Shown here one piece after another: positions 28,185 to 37,585 of a stretch of DNA of 64,000 nt. Numbering within the stretch: the stretch's first letter is position 1; each line of letters opens with the position of its first letter. A program made the translations under genes and the position numbers. The stretch covers positions 2,771,792 to 2,835,791 of the forward strand of contig NZ_KV440953.1 in assembly GCF_001636425.1 (NCBI RefSeq), written 5' to 3'. The stretch comes from Heyndrickxia acidicola (GTDB lineage: Bacteria > Bacillota > Bacilli > Bacillales > Bacillaceae_C). The notes beneath the pieces were generated by a model. The model did not search any database and was not told where the DNA came from. It was given only the letters and a program-made list of their open reading frames with translations.

Positions 28185-28461
28185 GGAAACCTCCTTTAGA
28201 AATAATTTTCCTCTATAGAATGTTTATGTTGTTTAATAAACTATAGTAAAAAAAGTGTGAAAAAAGTTGTTTACATTCAAAACAGAAGCGTATTCTTCCT
28301 CAAAAGAGACACTTTTTTTCTTTATTGAACTACCTTTAGGCGCCACCAGATAGTTAATTGTTCAGTGTTTGCTCGAAATCGTGATCGGCCTCGTTTTAAA
28401 ATGGATTTTTCCCTATTCTGCCCCTTTTTTACTGCGTCCGAAAACCCTCTAGCTTACTTTT
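28185..28461. other. intergenic stretch before the second SDR
   Basis: About 280 bases without a gene. AAAAAAAGTGT (28240s) and ACACTTTTTTT (28309s) could pair over a 60-nt loop. No other structure is seen. Confidence 0.35.
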
Positions 28462-28490
28462 TTGGAAAAGTATAAAAATGTTGATATACT
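28462..28490 (+). promoter_or_regulatory. promoter of the SDR at 28536 (TTGGAA - 17 - TATACT)
   Basis: TTGGAA (28462-28467) and TATACT (28485-28490) are spaced 17 bp, 45 bp before the start codon. Confidence 0.6.
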
Positions 28491-28535
28491 GTATTAGTCA
28501 TTGGTCTAATAACATTTCGGAGGGAAAGATGCTGA

Positions 28536-29315
28536 ATGAATACTAAAGAGTTAAGCAATATCCGTGTCCTCGTAACAGGTGCTTCAAGTGGCCTAGGATT
28601 TTACATGGCGGAAGCTTTGCTTCACGCTGGAGCGGCGGTGGCGTTAGCTTCTAGAGCTGGAACTAAATTGGATCAAGCAGTAGAGCAGTTACAGCGCGAG
28701 GGATATCCTGCTGTTGCAATACCTTTGGATGTTCGATCAGAACAATCCGTCAATCAGGCGGTCGAATGGGTAAAAAGAGAATGGGGGAAGCTGGATGTTC
28801 TCGTCAATAATGCGGGAATTGGTATGAGGACAGTAAACCCGCGTTTTTTAGTCGAGCCTCAGCCATTTTTCAAAGTAACACCAGAGGGTTTTCGAGATTT
28901 AATTGATACCAATCTCACAGGATATTTTTTAGTAGCAAGAGGGTTTGCTCCTTTAATGATGGAACAAGGTCATGGGCGAATCATTAATATTTCTATGAAT
29001 CATGAGACTATGAAAAGAAAAGGTTTTGTACCTTATGGACCATCGAGGGCAGCCACTGAATCACTCTCATATATAATGGCAGAAGATTTAAAGGAATATG
29101 GAATTATGGTGAATATGCTTTTACCGGGTGGTGCCACTACTACCGGGATGATTCCGGACGAAGTTCGAAAAGAGATTGAATCAAAATTCCAGCTATTAGA
29201 TCCAAGGGTTATGGCCGAGCCGATTGTTTTTTTAGCCTCAGCTGCTGCAGAGGGAATCACAGGTGAAAGAATAGTTGCCACCGATTTTCAAGACTGGCTT
29301 CTCAGAAGAAAATAA
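28536..29315 (+). CDS. short-chain dehydrogenase/reductase with YxxxR in place of YxxxK
   Basis: A 259-residue SDR. The cofactor loop TGASSGLG (about residues 14-21) and NNAG (about 92) are intact. The catalytic region reads INISMNH and YGPSRA, so the usual catalytic Lys of YxxxK is Arg. Activity may be altered, or the protein may follow an atypical SDR scheme. GGAGGG lies 11 nt before the ATG. It is not related to the broken SDR upstream beyond the fold. A long-loop terminator follows. Confidence 0.85.
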   Translation: MNTKELSNIRVLVTGASSGLGFYMAEALLHAGAAVALASRAGTKLDQAVEQLQREGYPAVAIPLDVRSEQSVNQAVEWVKREWGKLDVLVNNAGIGMRTVNPRFLVEPQPFFKVTPEGFRDLIDTNLTGYFLVARGFAPLMMEQGHGRIINISMNHETMKRKGFVPYGPSRAATESLSYIMAEDLKEYGIMVNMLLPGGATTTGMIPDEVRKEIESKFQLLDPRVMAEPIVFLASAAAEGITGERIVATDFQDWLLRRK

Positions 29316-29321
29316 GTTCTT

Positions 29322-29386
29322 ATCACAGGGTCGGATTCTTTCCTCTTTGAAGAAGTAGAGCTGTCCCTGTGATTATTTTTTTATAT
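29322..29386 (+). terminator. terminator after the SDR gene
   Basis: ATCACAGGG and CCCTGTGAT pair over a loop of about 30 nt that has its own small stem, followed by ATTTTTTTA. Confidence 0.65.
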
Positions 29387-29664
29387 TTTATGAGATGTCC
29401 AGCTCCGGCGAGATTATAAGCCAATCCGTCAAGAAGACTAAAGAGCAAACCTTCTCGCCAGCTTATCTAGACTCACACCTGACATCTGCGTGCTTCCGCT
29501 TTTGTTCCTTCGGGTTCTAAAAAGTTTTATAACATCTGTTATCCATAGCAAGACAAGAATTCCTTCTTCAACACCCTCAGTTTAATACGAATATCTCTCG
29601 AATGCTCACTTATTCGCAGGATTTCAAAACCCTTGGATTTACGTGTAATTGATATGAGTTAAGA

Positions 29665-30655
29665 TCATTTTGTCTTCGTGAAGGCAAAGGAGTCAACTGC
29701 CACCCCATATTTTACCATATAATGAACATCTCCACGCCGCCCTTGGAGGCTTTCCCTCCCATGTCTCAACAGGTCAATTGCCCTCTCATTCCTTCCTATA
29801 AAAATCCTTGCTAGTTTACCAATCAATTTCATGATTGATTTTATTTTCTTTACCTTCTTTACCTTCACATTATGGGAATGGAGGGCTTTAAATTCAGGGT
29901 TATTCATCACAAGGCTCATAGTTGCTAAGTAGAGGAATCGTCGTAGTCTGGACCTTCCACGCTTTGAAATAACAATCTGACCTTTCCATTTGCCTGAACT
30001 TGCTTCAGCTTAATGTAATCCCGCATGACGTAATAGAGAGTTCCCGTGAGAGAAACCACTTATATCGCCTGATTCACCTAATATCCCGGCTAATGAAATT
30101 TCACTTATTCCCTTAATCATAGTAATTTTTTTTTGCAAATGGTATTGTATAGAGAACTTCTTTAACTTGTTGTTCAACTCTTTCGAGTTGTTTTACAGCG
30201 AGGTCATATTCCTCTAATAATTGTTCTAAATGGAATTTATAAGCATCAAGAGCTTGTCCGGCCCCAATAGAGGATTTCGCTAGATTGATTAGTAATTGTG
30301 ACTTCTTAGGTCCTGGTTGTCGTTTCATTAAAGTCTTCCAACCCCTCAAGACATCTAGTGTTTCTAATGATAATATTTCATCTGTCTGGTGTAGGAAATA
30401 AACGAAGGGGTGTTGATGGCCCCTTTGCACGATACATCTTTAAATACTTGTCTGAGTTCTGGAAAGACTATATCCACCCATCGATTTACTTGATTAATAG
30501 CCATCACGAGACGTTTAACAATTACATCACGGTTAGAAATTAGAACTCTAAGTTTCTCAAATAATTCTGATATGTTGGACGAACAAAGGAATAATAGCCG
30601 TTTTTCACCATATCCGCAATTAGATTTTTCTTCTATATCAAGAATTTTCCTTTAA
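29665..30655 (-). mobile_element. IS110-family transposase remnant (middle and C-terminal part)
   Basis: Read leftward from 30655, three pieces make up an IS110 transposase without its N-terminus. About 30655-30431 encodes ELFEKLRVLISNRDVIV..NRWVDIVFPELRQVFKD. The 30430-30113 piece encodes KSSIGAGQALDAYKFHLEQLL. After a nine-T run near 30126 that shifts the frame, the catalytic-Ser transposase domain follows and ends with MSLVMNNPEFKALHSHN...KLIGKLARIF (29919-29665). Several stops and shifts are present. The orientation is opposite to the N-terminal remnant at 23501. The 29387-29664 flank contains a CTAGACTC / GTCCAGCTCC stretch loosely like the ~155-bp repeat. Confidence 0.82.
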
Positions 30656-31022
30656 AATTGCTGAATACTTGATTCCAATAATATCAGGACTTCAATGACT
30701 TAATAAAACTTAAATGGTTAACTTTCACTACACTGTTTTTTACCAATTAGTGTAAAACTTTCTAATTCCTTTTGGCTAAGCCTTAGTTTTTGTAATTCAA
30801 TTCTAAAAACTTACTTTAACACTTCTTTTGTAGGAACCAATTTTTCTAATTGTTTGCTATAAAAAATTTATTCCATTCAAAATAAATTCCTGCTTCTTTC
30901 CCGCTCTTTTTTCTCTCTTTTCCTCTGCTTTTTTGGGTTCGGAGAACCCTCAATTTTTTGACTCATTCATTTATTCCTTATTACACAAAGGTTTTCAGGC
31001 AATAATTGTTCTCTTGAAAAAT
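30656..31022. other. gene-free AT-rich stretch beyond the IS110 remnant
   Basis: No ORF with a ribosome binding site on either strand. It may include decayed sequence of the island edge. Confidence 0.35.
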
Positions 31023-31120
31023 GAAAAAAGTTATGCACACGGTTTGGACAAGGAAAGAGAAATAAACGGGGTCCCGTTATCTTCAATACGATTTTCCACA
31101 GGCTGTGCATAACTTTTTTC
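31023..31120. repeat. 17-bp perfect inverted repeat with DnaA-box-like ends
   Basis: GAAAAAAGTTATGCACA (31023-31039) recurs as its exact inverse complement at 31104-31120, 64 bp apart. An inner palindrome ACGGGGTCCCGT lies at 31066-31077. Three nonamers fit TTWTNCACA: TTATGCACA (31031, plus), TTTTCCACA (31092, plus) and the inverse at 31104-31112. It sits 43 bp past the stop of the leftward methyltransferase gene and could also act as a bidirectional terminator. Confidence 0.7.
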
Positions 31121-31162
31121 AGATTTTAGCTATAGATTATTATTGTATCGAATATTATTTGG

Positions 31163-32548
31163 CTACACTTTTAAAATGAGTTGCGAGACACACTCCACAT
31201 GTGCCGTCTGCGGAAACATATCTACAGGCTGTAGATATTCAACCTTGTACTTTTTACTTAGAACCTGAAGATCCTTTGCAAGAGTAGAGGGGTTGCACGA
31301 GACATAAATAAATTTCTTCGGCTCCACTTTTAAGATGGTATCAAGAAGCTTTTGGTCACAGCCTGTTCGCGGCGGATCGACAATAACGGCATCCGGACGC
31401 CAGCCTTCTTTCGTCCATTTTGGCAGAAGGTCTTCTGCTTTACCTGCATAGTAGTGTGCATTTTCGATGCCATGCTTTTTGGCATTCTTCTTCGCATCCT
31501 CAATGCCTTCCGGAATGACGTCCATGCCCCGGATTTCCGCTGCACCATCCGCAAGCCAAAGACCGATGGTTCCGACTCCGCAATATGCATCTACAATTTT
31601 CTCTTTTCCCGTCAGTTCTGCCGCTGTCTTGACTTCATTGTAAAGCTTTACGGTTTGTACGGGATTCAGCTGGAAGAATGCCCTTGCAGACAATTCATAG
31701 GCAAAGTCCTCGACTCTTTCTTCCACTATTTCTTTTCCGGAAAGATGAATGGTCTCATCTCCAAAAATAATAGATGTCTGCCTAGGGTTAACGTTTTGTA
31801 TGATGGAGACTACACCTGGCAGGCGCTTTTTTATTTCAGAAAGGATCAGCTCTTTTTTAGGCAGCTCCTTTTTAGCGGTAACCAGCACTACCTGCACCTC
31901 GCCTGTTCGAATGCCGACTCGCGTAACAATCGTGCGGACAATCCCCTTTTTTGTCCGTTCATTATAGATAGGGATTCTTAAATCGGAGATGATCTCTTTC
32001 ACCGTATTTGTTACTTCATTTGTCATCGGATGCTGAACGATGCACTCGGGTACATCGATGAGCCGGTGAGAGTCCAGACTGTACAGTCCTGCAATCACTT
32101 TTCCTTTTTCTTCGCCGAGCTGGAACTGGCTTTTATTTCGGTAATGCCATGGATGGTCCATTCCAATCGTTGGACGGATGTCCATTTTTCCGATATCAAA
32201 ACGGGTATGGCGCTCTAACGCTTGAATGAGAATATCCCGTTTTTCAATGAGCTGCTGTTGATATTCGAGATGCTGAAGCTGGCAGCCGCCGCATTGTTCA
32301 TATACAGGGCATGGTGCTTTGACGCGGTGAGGTGAGCGCTTTCGTACCTTTTTCACCTTCGCTTCAGCAAATTTTGGGTGGGTCTTTGTCACTTCCACTA
32401 CTACTTCTTCACCAGGCAGGGCACCTGGAACGAAGACAACGGTTCTTTTAAAGTAGCCCACTCCTTCTCCATTAATGCCAAGCCTTTTAATCGTAAGTGG
32501 GAATTGCTGCTTCAATTTTATATTGGCTGTACTTTCTGTTTTATTCAT
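31163..32548 (-). CDS. yfjO: RNA m5U methyltransferase, RlmCD/RumA family (YfjO type)
   Basis: A 461-residue TrmA/RumA-family enzyme. Domains in order: a TRAM domain (residues about 8-70), an iron-sulfur cluster motif ([13 protein letters not shown], about 79-91), and the Rossmann methyltransferase with [22 protein letters not shown] and the catalytic-Cys loop SCNPSTLA. The family methylates U747/U1939 of 23S rRNA or a tRNA uridine with SAM. In B. subtilis the yfjO gene lies next to yfjP and pdaA, as here, so YfjO is the better ortholog than YefA. It starts 4 nt after the stop of the glycosylase gene, hence the same operon. Confidence 0.9.
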   Translation of the reverse strand: MNKTESTANIKLKQQFPLTIKRLGINGEGVGYFKRTVVFVPGALPGEEVVVEVTKTHPKFAEAKVKKVRKRSPHRVKAPCPVYEQCGGCQLQHLEYQQQLIEKRDILIQALERHTRFDIGKMDIRPTIGMDHPWHYRNKSQFQLGEEKGKVIAGLYSLDSHRLIDVPECIVQHPMTNEVTNTVKEIISDLRIPIYNERTKKGIVRTIVTRVGIRTGEVQVVLVTAKKELPKKELILSEIKKRLPGVVSIIQNVNPRQTSIIFGDETIHLSGKEIVEERVEDFAYELSARAFFQLNPVQTVKLYNEVKTAAELTGKEKIVDAYCGVGTIGLWLADGAAEIRGMDVIPEGIEDAKKNAKKHGIENAHYYAGKAEDLLPKWTKEGWRPDAVIVDPPRTGCDQKLLDTILKVEPKKFIYVSCNPSTLAKDLQVLSKKYKVEYLQPVDMFPQTAHVECVSQLILKV

Positions 32549-32552
32549 TATA

Positions 32553-33425
32553 TCAATCCTTCGTTTCGATGCTTCTCCATAAATAAAGGGAGGCGTAGCT
32601 TAAATAAGGCTCCCACTCTCTGCTAAAATCGTCCATTTCATCGTGAGTAGGTTTTGCATCCAGCTGAAACAGCTTTTTGATGGCATTTTGAATTCCAATG
32701 TCGGCTTTTGGAAAAAGATTGGCCCTCCCCAATCCAAACAGGAGAAAGTTTTGAACGGTCCATGGACCGACCCCTCGAACCTTCACAAGGGTATTTAAAA
32801 TGTCCTCATCTGTTTTTTCTGCAAGCTCGGTTAATCGAATTTCCCCGCTGGCAATCAGCTGTGAAAGGCCAATTAGATATTCTGCTTTTCTCTGGCTGAA
32901 TTGAAGTCCTCTTAAGACCTCAACTGTCAGTTCAGCTGTTTTTTCAGGAGATGGATAGAACCAGACCCCATCCATCTCAAAACCGAATGTATGTACAAAA
33001 CGTTCTGTAAGTGTTTGGGCAAACTTCATATTCAGCTGCTGGTGAACAATACATTTGACAAGGCAGGAGTAAAGGGAGAAATCCTGAACAATAGGGGTGC
33101 CCCTGTGCGTTTCAAATATCGATTTTAAAGATGTTTGGTAAAAATGATCCGAAATGGCATGCAATCCGATATTCCATTGGAAAATATGATAGATCTGCTT
33201 GATGACATTTGCTTTCGTTTCAGCATGGCGGCCGGAAATGATGAACACCGGTTCCTCCACAGTACCGACTGCCTTGACTATTGCCACTTCAGGCTCCGGT
33301 TCATAAATCGGGACTTTTACTGTCCTTTCTGGTATATCGACATGGTTAAGAGGATCATTGGCCAAGCGGTCTAAAGCAAGTTCAAAATGATAAGGACCCT
33401 TTATTTCAACCCTTTGCTCCCACAT
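32553..33425 (-). CDS. yfjP: AlkA-like DNA-3-methyladenine glycosylase (YfjP type)
   Basis: A 290-residue HhH-GPD glycosylase. An N-terminal TBP-like half is followed by the helix-hairpin-helix [21 protein letters not shown] and the catalytic Asp in FPKADIGI. It removes alkylated purines from DNA at the start of base excision repair. The ATG at 33425 follows GTGAGG; the GTG four codons earlier overlaps that site. The operon with the RNA methyltransferase is tight (4 nt). Confidence 0.88.
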   Translation of the reverse strand: MWEQRVEIKGPYHFELALDRLANDPLNHVDIPERTVKVPIYEPEPEVAIVKAVGTVEEPVFIISGRHAETKANVIKQIYHIFQWNIGLHAISDHFYQTSLKSIFETHRGTPIVQDFSLYSCLVKCIVHQQLNMKFAQTLTERFVHTFGFEMDGVWFYPSPEKTAELTVEVLRGLQFSQRKAEYLIGLSQLIASGEIRLTELAEKTDEDILNTLVKVRGVGPWTVQNFLLFGLGRANLFPKADIGIQNAIKKLFQLDAKPTHDEMDDFSREWEPYLSYASLYLWRSIETKD

Positions 33426-33496
33426 AGTATCCCTCACTCCGTTTTTCCTGTATTATATCACAAAGACCCATCCGGTGCGGACAGGTCAATGGTTTG

Positions 33497-34291
33497 TTAA
33501 GGATTTATACCTTGATTTTGCGCTTCTTTATTCATAAAATCGTCCATGCTTTTGAATTGATAGCCCTGCTTCTTCAAATCCTGAATCACCTTTTCTAAAG
33601 CATCGGCATTGTCCTTCGAAACGGTATGAAGAAGGATAATGGCACCTGGATGCACCTGTGACATGATGCTGTCATAAGAATACTTCCAGCCGCGCTGTTT
33701 GTTAACGTCCCAGTCAAAAAAGGCTAATGACCAAAGAACATGCTTGTAGCCAAGCTGGTTAGCCACTTGAATGGTTCTTGCACTTAAAATACCGCGCGGA
33801 GGCCTCATATAGCGCATTTCTTTCACTCCGGTAATTTCCGTCGCCTTTGTTTTCACTTTATCCAGCTCTTCTTTTATTTTTGCATCGGAAATCTGGGTCA
33901 TATCCGGGTGTCCCCAGGAATGATTTCCGATCAGATGGCCTTCATTTACCATTCGCTTGACGAGATCAGGCTGTGACTGCAGATAATGGCCGGTTACAAA
34001 AAAGATACCCGGAACCTTCTCTTTTTTCAATACATCCAGCACTTTTATGGTATAGCCATTTTCATATCCATTATCAAATGTCAGATAGAGAATTTTATCA
34101 TTAGGATTGCCTTTGTAAAAAGCACCGTTCTTACTTAGAACCTCATTATATTCTTTCCCTGCATCTGCTTGCTGGCCGTCATGGCCCTTGTTAAATCCCC
34201 AATGTATCGGCTTATTTGATGCTGCTTGGGTTTGCATAGTAAATGAAAAAGCAATGGTGAGTGCAAAAGCTGTGGATAACCATTTCTTCAT
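33497..34291 (-). CDS. pdaA: delta-lactam-biosynthetic polysaccharide deacetylase PdaA
   Basis: A 264-residue exported protein, matching the length of B. subtilis PdaA (263). Signal peptide: residues 1-23 (ending QTQA-A). The NodB domain shows TFDNGYENGY (the Asp metal/catalytic motif, with Asn in place of the second Asp) and HSWGHPDM (metal His pair), then MRPPRG and VLWSLAFFDWD. PdaA deacetylates muramic acid peptides in the spore cortex so that the delta-lactam can form, which is needed for germination. A ribosome binding site precedes the ATG (GGAAGGATGGAAATGGG). Confidence 0.92.
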   Translation of the reverse strand: MKKWLSTAFALTIAFSFTMQTQAASNKPIHWGFNKGHDGQQADAGKEYNEVLSKNGAFYKGNPNDKILYLTFDNGYENGYTIKVLDVLKKEKVPGIFFVTGHYLQSQPDLVKRMVNEGHLIGNHSWGHPDMTQISDAKIKEELDKVKTKATEITGVKEMRYMRPPRGILSARTIQVANQLGYKHVLWSLAFFDWDVNKQRGWKYSYDSIMSQVHPGAIILLHTVSKDNADALEKVIQDLKKQGYQFKSMDDFMNKEAQNQGINP

Positions 34292-34506
34292 CCCATTTCC
34301 ATCCTTCCATCAGAACTTTTCATTTTATTTTTTGTTGATTTTAGGTGGATATGTTGATAAGTATTTTCCAATTTGATGGGTTGTACACATTTCTGGGAAT
34401 ATCTCTGTGGAAGGTGTGGATTTTTTTGATGGTTCTGGATTTTTAAGCTGTGGGTAAGTAGGATTGCCCACAACGTATGTTGTTTATTTTTGTTGGATTT
34501 CTTGCA

Positions 34507-34619
34507 TTGCAACAATCTTTTGATTATGTGCTACATTCTTTAAATTTTTTGCAACATTTACTTCAATTACTGCAACAATAAATTAATTTATTGCAACATT
34601 TATCTCCATCTTTGCAACA
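34507..34619 (+). repeat. TTGCAACA repeats phased at 21 bp upstream of the NERD gene
   Basis: TTGCAACA occurs at 34507, 34549, 34591 and 34612 and as CTGCAACA at 34570; a degenerate version (GTGCTACA) fills the gap at 34528. The starts are exactly 21 bp apart, two helical turns, so all sites face one side of the DNA. The rest of 34292-34701 is AT-rich with no gene. See findings. Confidence 0.85.
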
Positions 34620-34701
34620 TTCCTTATTTTATCCTTTTACTGGAAGGAAAAACTACATTTTAAACGAATTATATAATAAAACAAAAGAGTTGAGAGTGTA
34701 T

Positions 34702-35682
34702 TTGATTATAAAAGACTTATCCGTCCCTATCCAAATCCTAAAAATGCGAGCTTTATTACGTCGTATTCCTGAAAAGCATGCCAAACACGCTACAATACAA
34801 GATGATCTAATAAAATTTGAATCAGGATACCGTGGTGAACAGTATGTAAAATACTATTTAAACTTTCTCCCTCAAAATAATTTCTACATTTTTCACGATC
34901 TCCGATTATCTACAAACTCTCATACATTCCAAATTGACGTATTACTTTTAACTCAAAAAGCTGCAATCATTCTTGAAGTCAAGAATATGTTTGGGACTCT
35001 ATTTTTTGAAAGACAATTTCACCAATTCATCCGAACTGCCAATGATAAAGAAGAGGGCTTTCCAAACCCTTTATTTCAAGTACAAAGGCATCGCAGTCTT
35101 CTAAAACAGTTTTTGACTGATCAAAAAGCTCCTGCTGAATTCCCTATTGAATACCTTGTTGTCATCAGTCAGTCGTCTTCCATTTTAAAAACAACTGAGA
35201 CAACAATTGATATTTTTGATAAAGTTATTCACGCTGAAAAAATACCGTTAAAAATTGAATCTCTTTTAAAAAGATACACAAACACTATACTTACTTCCCG
35301 GCAATTAAAAAAACTATCCACCTCGATACTTGCTCATCATTGCCCGCCAAACCACGATATACTTCAAAAATATGAGGTTTCCCCCGCTGAACTACAAAGA
35401 GGTGTACAGTGCCCTGATTGTAAGAGTATACCTATGCAAAGAAAGAAGGGGCACTGGCTTTGCGTTACTTGCGGTATTACATCCAAATTAGCTCACAAAC
35501 AGGCTATTATAGATTATCTGCTTCTTGTTTCTCCGACTATAACAAACCAAAAATGCCGGGAATTCCTATTTTTATCAAGCCGTTTTGCTGCAAATCGTTT
35601 TCTTAATTCAATGGAACTTGTATTAAGGAAAAATGGCAGAGGAAGCAGCTACTGTTTACCTGAAAGCCAGTTTGAAAAGTAG
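34702..35682 (+). CDS. NERD-domain protein with C-terminal zinc ribbon
   Basis: A protein of about 326 residues. The NERD (nuclease-related) domain spans about residues 45-160; the nuclease-like core residues are visible in QIDVLLLTQKAAIILEVKNMFG (D and E-x-K, the endonuclease pattern). Near residue 255 a CPDC ... CVTCG pair makes a zinc ribbon, and a helical tail follows. The substrate and role are unknown; Bacillus NERD proteins often stand alone. The TTG at 34702 gives the family-typical MIIKDLSVP; the ATG at 34591 would read through the 21-bp repeats and has no ribosome binding site. Its terminator is shared with fumarase. Confidence 0.8.
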   Translation: MIIKDLSVPIQILKMRALLRRIPEKHAKHATIQDDLIKFESGYRGEQYVKYYLNFLPQNNFYIFHDLRLSTNSHTFQIDVLLLTQKAAIILEVKNMFGTLFFERQFHQFIRTANDKEEGFPNPLFQVQRHRSLLKQFLTDQKAPAEFPIEYLVVISQSSSILKTTETTIDIFDKVIHAEKIPLKIESLLKRYTNTILTSRQLKKLSTSILAHHCPPNHDILQKYEVSPAELQRGVQCPDCKSIPMQRKKGHWLCVTCGITSKLAHKQAIIDYLLLVSPTITNQKCREFLFLSSRFAANRFLNSMELVLRKNGRGSSYCLPESQFEK

Positions 35683-35691
35683 CTTTCCTCT

Positions 35692-35727
35692 AAAAAGAGC
35701 AGGCCAAATAATTGGCCTGCTCTTTTT
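35692..35727. terminator. bidirectional terminator between NERD and fumarase genes
   Basis: AAAAAGAGCAGGCCAA (35692-35707) and TTGGCCTGCTCTTTTT (35712-35727) are perfectly complementary with a 4-nt loop, so both convergent genes can end here. Confidence 0.92.
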
Positions 35728-35733
35728 AAAATA

Positions 35734-37287
35734 TTATTTAAAAACCGGCTCCTTAAACTGCGCCAATTTTTCAAGTGAGGATTTATCAACATCACGGTGG
35801 AGGCTGTTTCCATGAGAGTCCATGGTGACGACTGCAGTGAAGCCTTCCACTTGCAGATGCCACATCGCTTCTGGTATACCAAATTCCATCAGGTCTACTC
35901 CGTCAACACCCTTAATTCTGTCTGCATAATACTGGGCAGCTCCGCCAATGGCATTGAGGTAAACCCCGCCATGCTCCTGTAATGCAGCAAGTGTTTTGGG
36001 TCCCATTCCGCCCTTGCCAATTACCGCACGAATGCCAAATTTCTTCATTATATCCCCTTGATACGGTTCTTCACGAATAGAGGTGGTTGGTCCAGCGGCT
36101 TTCACTGTCCAATTTCCTTCTTCATCTTTTGCCATAACCGGTCCGCAATGATAGATGACTTGTCCATTCAGGTCAACAGGTGCATCGTGATCTGTTAAAT
36201 ATTTATGAATGGCATCACGGCCTGTGTACATTCTTCCTGTAATTTGAACGACATCACCCACTTTAAGATCGCGGATTTGTTCTTCCGTAATAGGGGCAGT
36301 TAATGTTACAACGCGGCTTTCCGTCTCAGCTGAGGACGCTGCAACTTCTTCCTGCGCTTGCTTTTCATCAAACGTAATTTTTTCTCCATCCTGGTAAAGC
36401 CACTCCTGGATATCTCCAGTTTCAGGATTGATTTTTACACCCATGCGGCGATAAGCCCAGCAGTTATAGGCAACAGATACGAAGAAGCTTGCTGGAATAC
36501 GGTTCATGACACCTACTTTACAACCAAGCAGGGTTGTTTCACCGCCGAATCCCATTGTTCCGATTCCAAGCTCATTAGCATGTTCCATTACATACTCTTC
36601 CAGTTTGCGAAGATCATCGTTCGGATTTACGTCTTCTACCGTGCGGAAAAGCTGTTCTTTTGCCAGGTCATAGCCGGAAGAACGGTCACCGCCGATTCCT
36701 ACGCCGATAAAACCGGCACTGCAGCCTTGTCCTTGAGCCTGGTATACGGAGTGCATAATACACTTACGGATACCGTCAAGGTCGCGCCCTGCACGTCCAA
36801 GCCCTTCAAGCTCACAAGGAAGGCTGTATTGAATGTTTTTATTTTCACAGCCGCCGCCTTTTAAAATTAAACGGGCATCAATGTAGTCATTTTCCCACTG
36901 TTCAAATTTCACAACAGGTGTTCCAGCTCCAAGATTGTCTCCGCTGTTTTTCCCTGTTAACGAATCAACAGAGTTTGGACGGAGTTTGGTATCAGCAGTT
37001 GCCTGAGCAATGGCATTATAGATCGCTTCTTTTATTTTAATCTGATTTACATTTACAGGAGTTTTAATTTTAAAGGTTGGCAAACCAGTGTCCTGGCAAA
37101 TAGGAGAAACATTATCGTCTGCCATTTGAATGTTATTTGTGATGGTATCAAGGCTCATGGCTGCACGTGTGCCAGCACTTTCACGCTCTTTTGCTGACTT
37201 GATGGCTCTTCTAACATCTTTAGGCAGGTTTGTAGACGTTTCCACAATTAGTTGGTACATGCTCTCTTGAAACTTCTCCAGATTCAT
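35734..37287 (-). CDS. fumA: class I (iron-sulfur) fumarate hydratase
   Basis: A 517-residue single-chain class I fumarase, alpha and beta halves fused (junction about residue 320-345). Cluster ligands should come from cysteines such as Cys64 (CQDTG), Cys189 (GQGCSAG) and the C-terminal half; GFIGVGIGGDR and GPTTSIREEPY are family marks. The TCA-cycle reaction is fumarate to malate. Bacillus usually has class II FumC, so this may be a second, oxygen-labile isozyme. GGGAGAGG precedes the ATG. Upstream lies a 35-bp tandem repeat. Confidence 0.92.
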   Translation of the reverse strand: MNLEKFQESMYQLIVETSTNLPKDVRRAIKSAKERESAGTRAAMSLDTITNNIQMADDNVSPICQDTGLPTFKIKTPVNVNQIKIKEAIYNAIAQATADTKLRPNSVDSLTGKNSGDNLGAGTPVVKFEQWENDYIDARLILKGGGCENKNIQYSLPCELEGLGRAGRDLDGIRKCIMHSVYQAQGQGCSAGFIGVGIGGDRSSGYDLAKEQLFRTVEDVNPNDDLRKLEEYVMEHANELGIGTMGFGGETTLLGCKVGVMNRIPASFFVSVAYNCWAYRRMGVKINPETGDIQEWLYQDGEKITFDEKQAQEEVAASSAETESRVVTLTAPITEEQIRDLKVGDVVQITGRMYTGRDAIHKYLTDHDAPVDLNGQVIYHCGPVMAKDEEGNWTVKAAGPTTSIREEPYQGDIMKKFGIRAVIGKGGMGPKTLAALQEHGGVYLNAIGGAAQYYADRIKGVDGVDLMEFGIPEAMWHLQVEGFTAVVTMDSHGNSLHRDVDKSSLEKLAQFKEPVFK

Positions 37288-37420
37288 CTCTTTCCTCTCC
37301 CTTATCTGCTCTGTCTATATTCCGTATGATAACGTATACATTATACTCCTATACAAAAATGAATAAAAGGGTCTGGCCCTCTCTTTATTAGAATAAATGG
37401 GTACTTTTTTGCTTTAAAGT

Positions 37421-37510
37421 ACGAAAGGGGCCTGACCCCTGCTACACTTTAACGCACGAAGGAGGCCTGACCCCTGATACACTTTAATGCACGAAAGGGG
37501 CCTGACCCTT
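37421..37510. repeat. 35-bp direct repeat array (CGAAAGGGGCCTGACCCC type)
   Basis: Units start at 37421, 37456 and 37491, each ACGAA(A/G)G(G/A)GGCCTGACCC followed by CTTTAA(C/T)GC. A diverged half unit lies at 37370-37382 (GGGTCTGGCCCTC). Each unit holds the inverted repeat GGGGCCTGACCCC. A related pair lies at 61024-61080 and a single at 63288-63322. No cas genes are near and spacers are nearly identical, so it is not a CRISPR array. Confidence 0.75.
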
Positions 37511-37585
37511 GACAGGCTTTAACGCAGAAAAGGAGCAATCCTGCACATGTACAAATCCATGTGAAGAATTGGCCCTTTTTTATGA

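Noticed and set aside
31023-31120. Chromosomal or plasmid replication origin
   Set aside because: DnaA-box-like nonamers are present, but there is no dnaA, rep gene or AT-rich unwinding element beside them.
34591-34701. Longer N-terminus of the NERD protein from ATG 34591
   Set aside because: It would translate the phased TTGCAACA array, lacks a ribosome binding site and does not match the usual family start.
37421-37510. CRISPR-like direct repeats
   Set aside because: Only three units with near-identical intervals, no distinct spacers, no leader and no cas genes.
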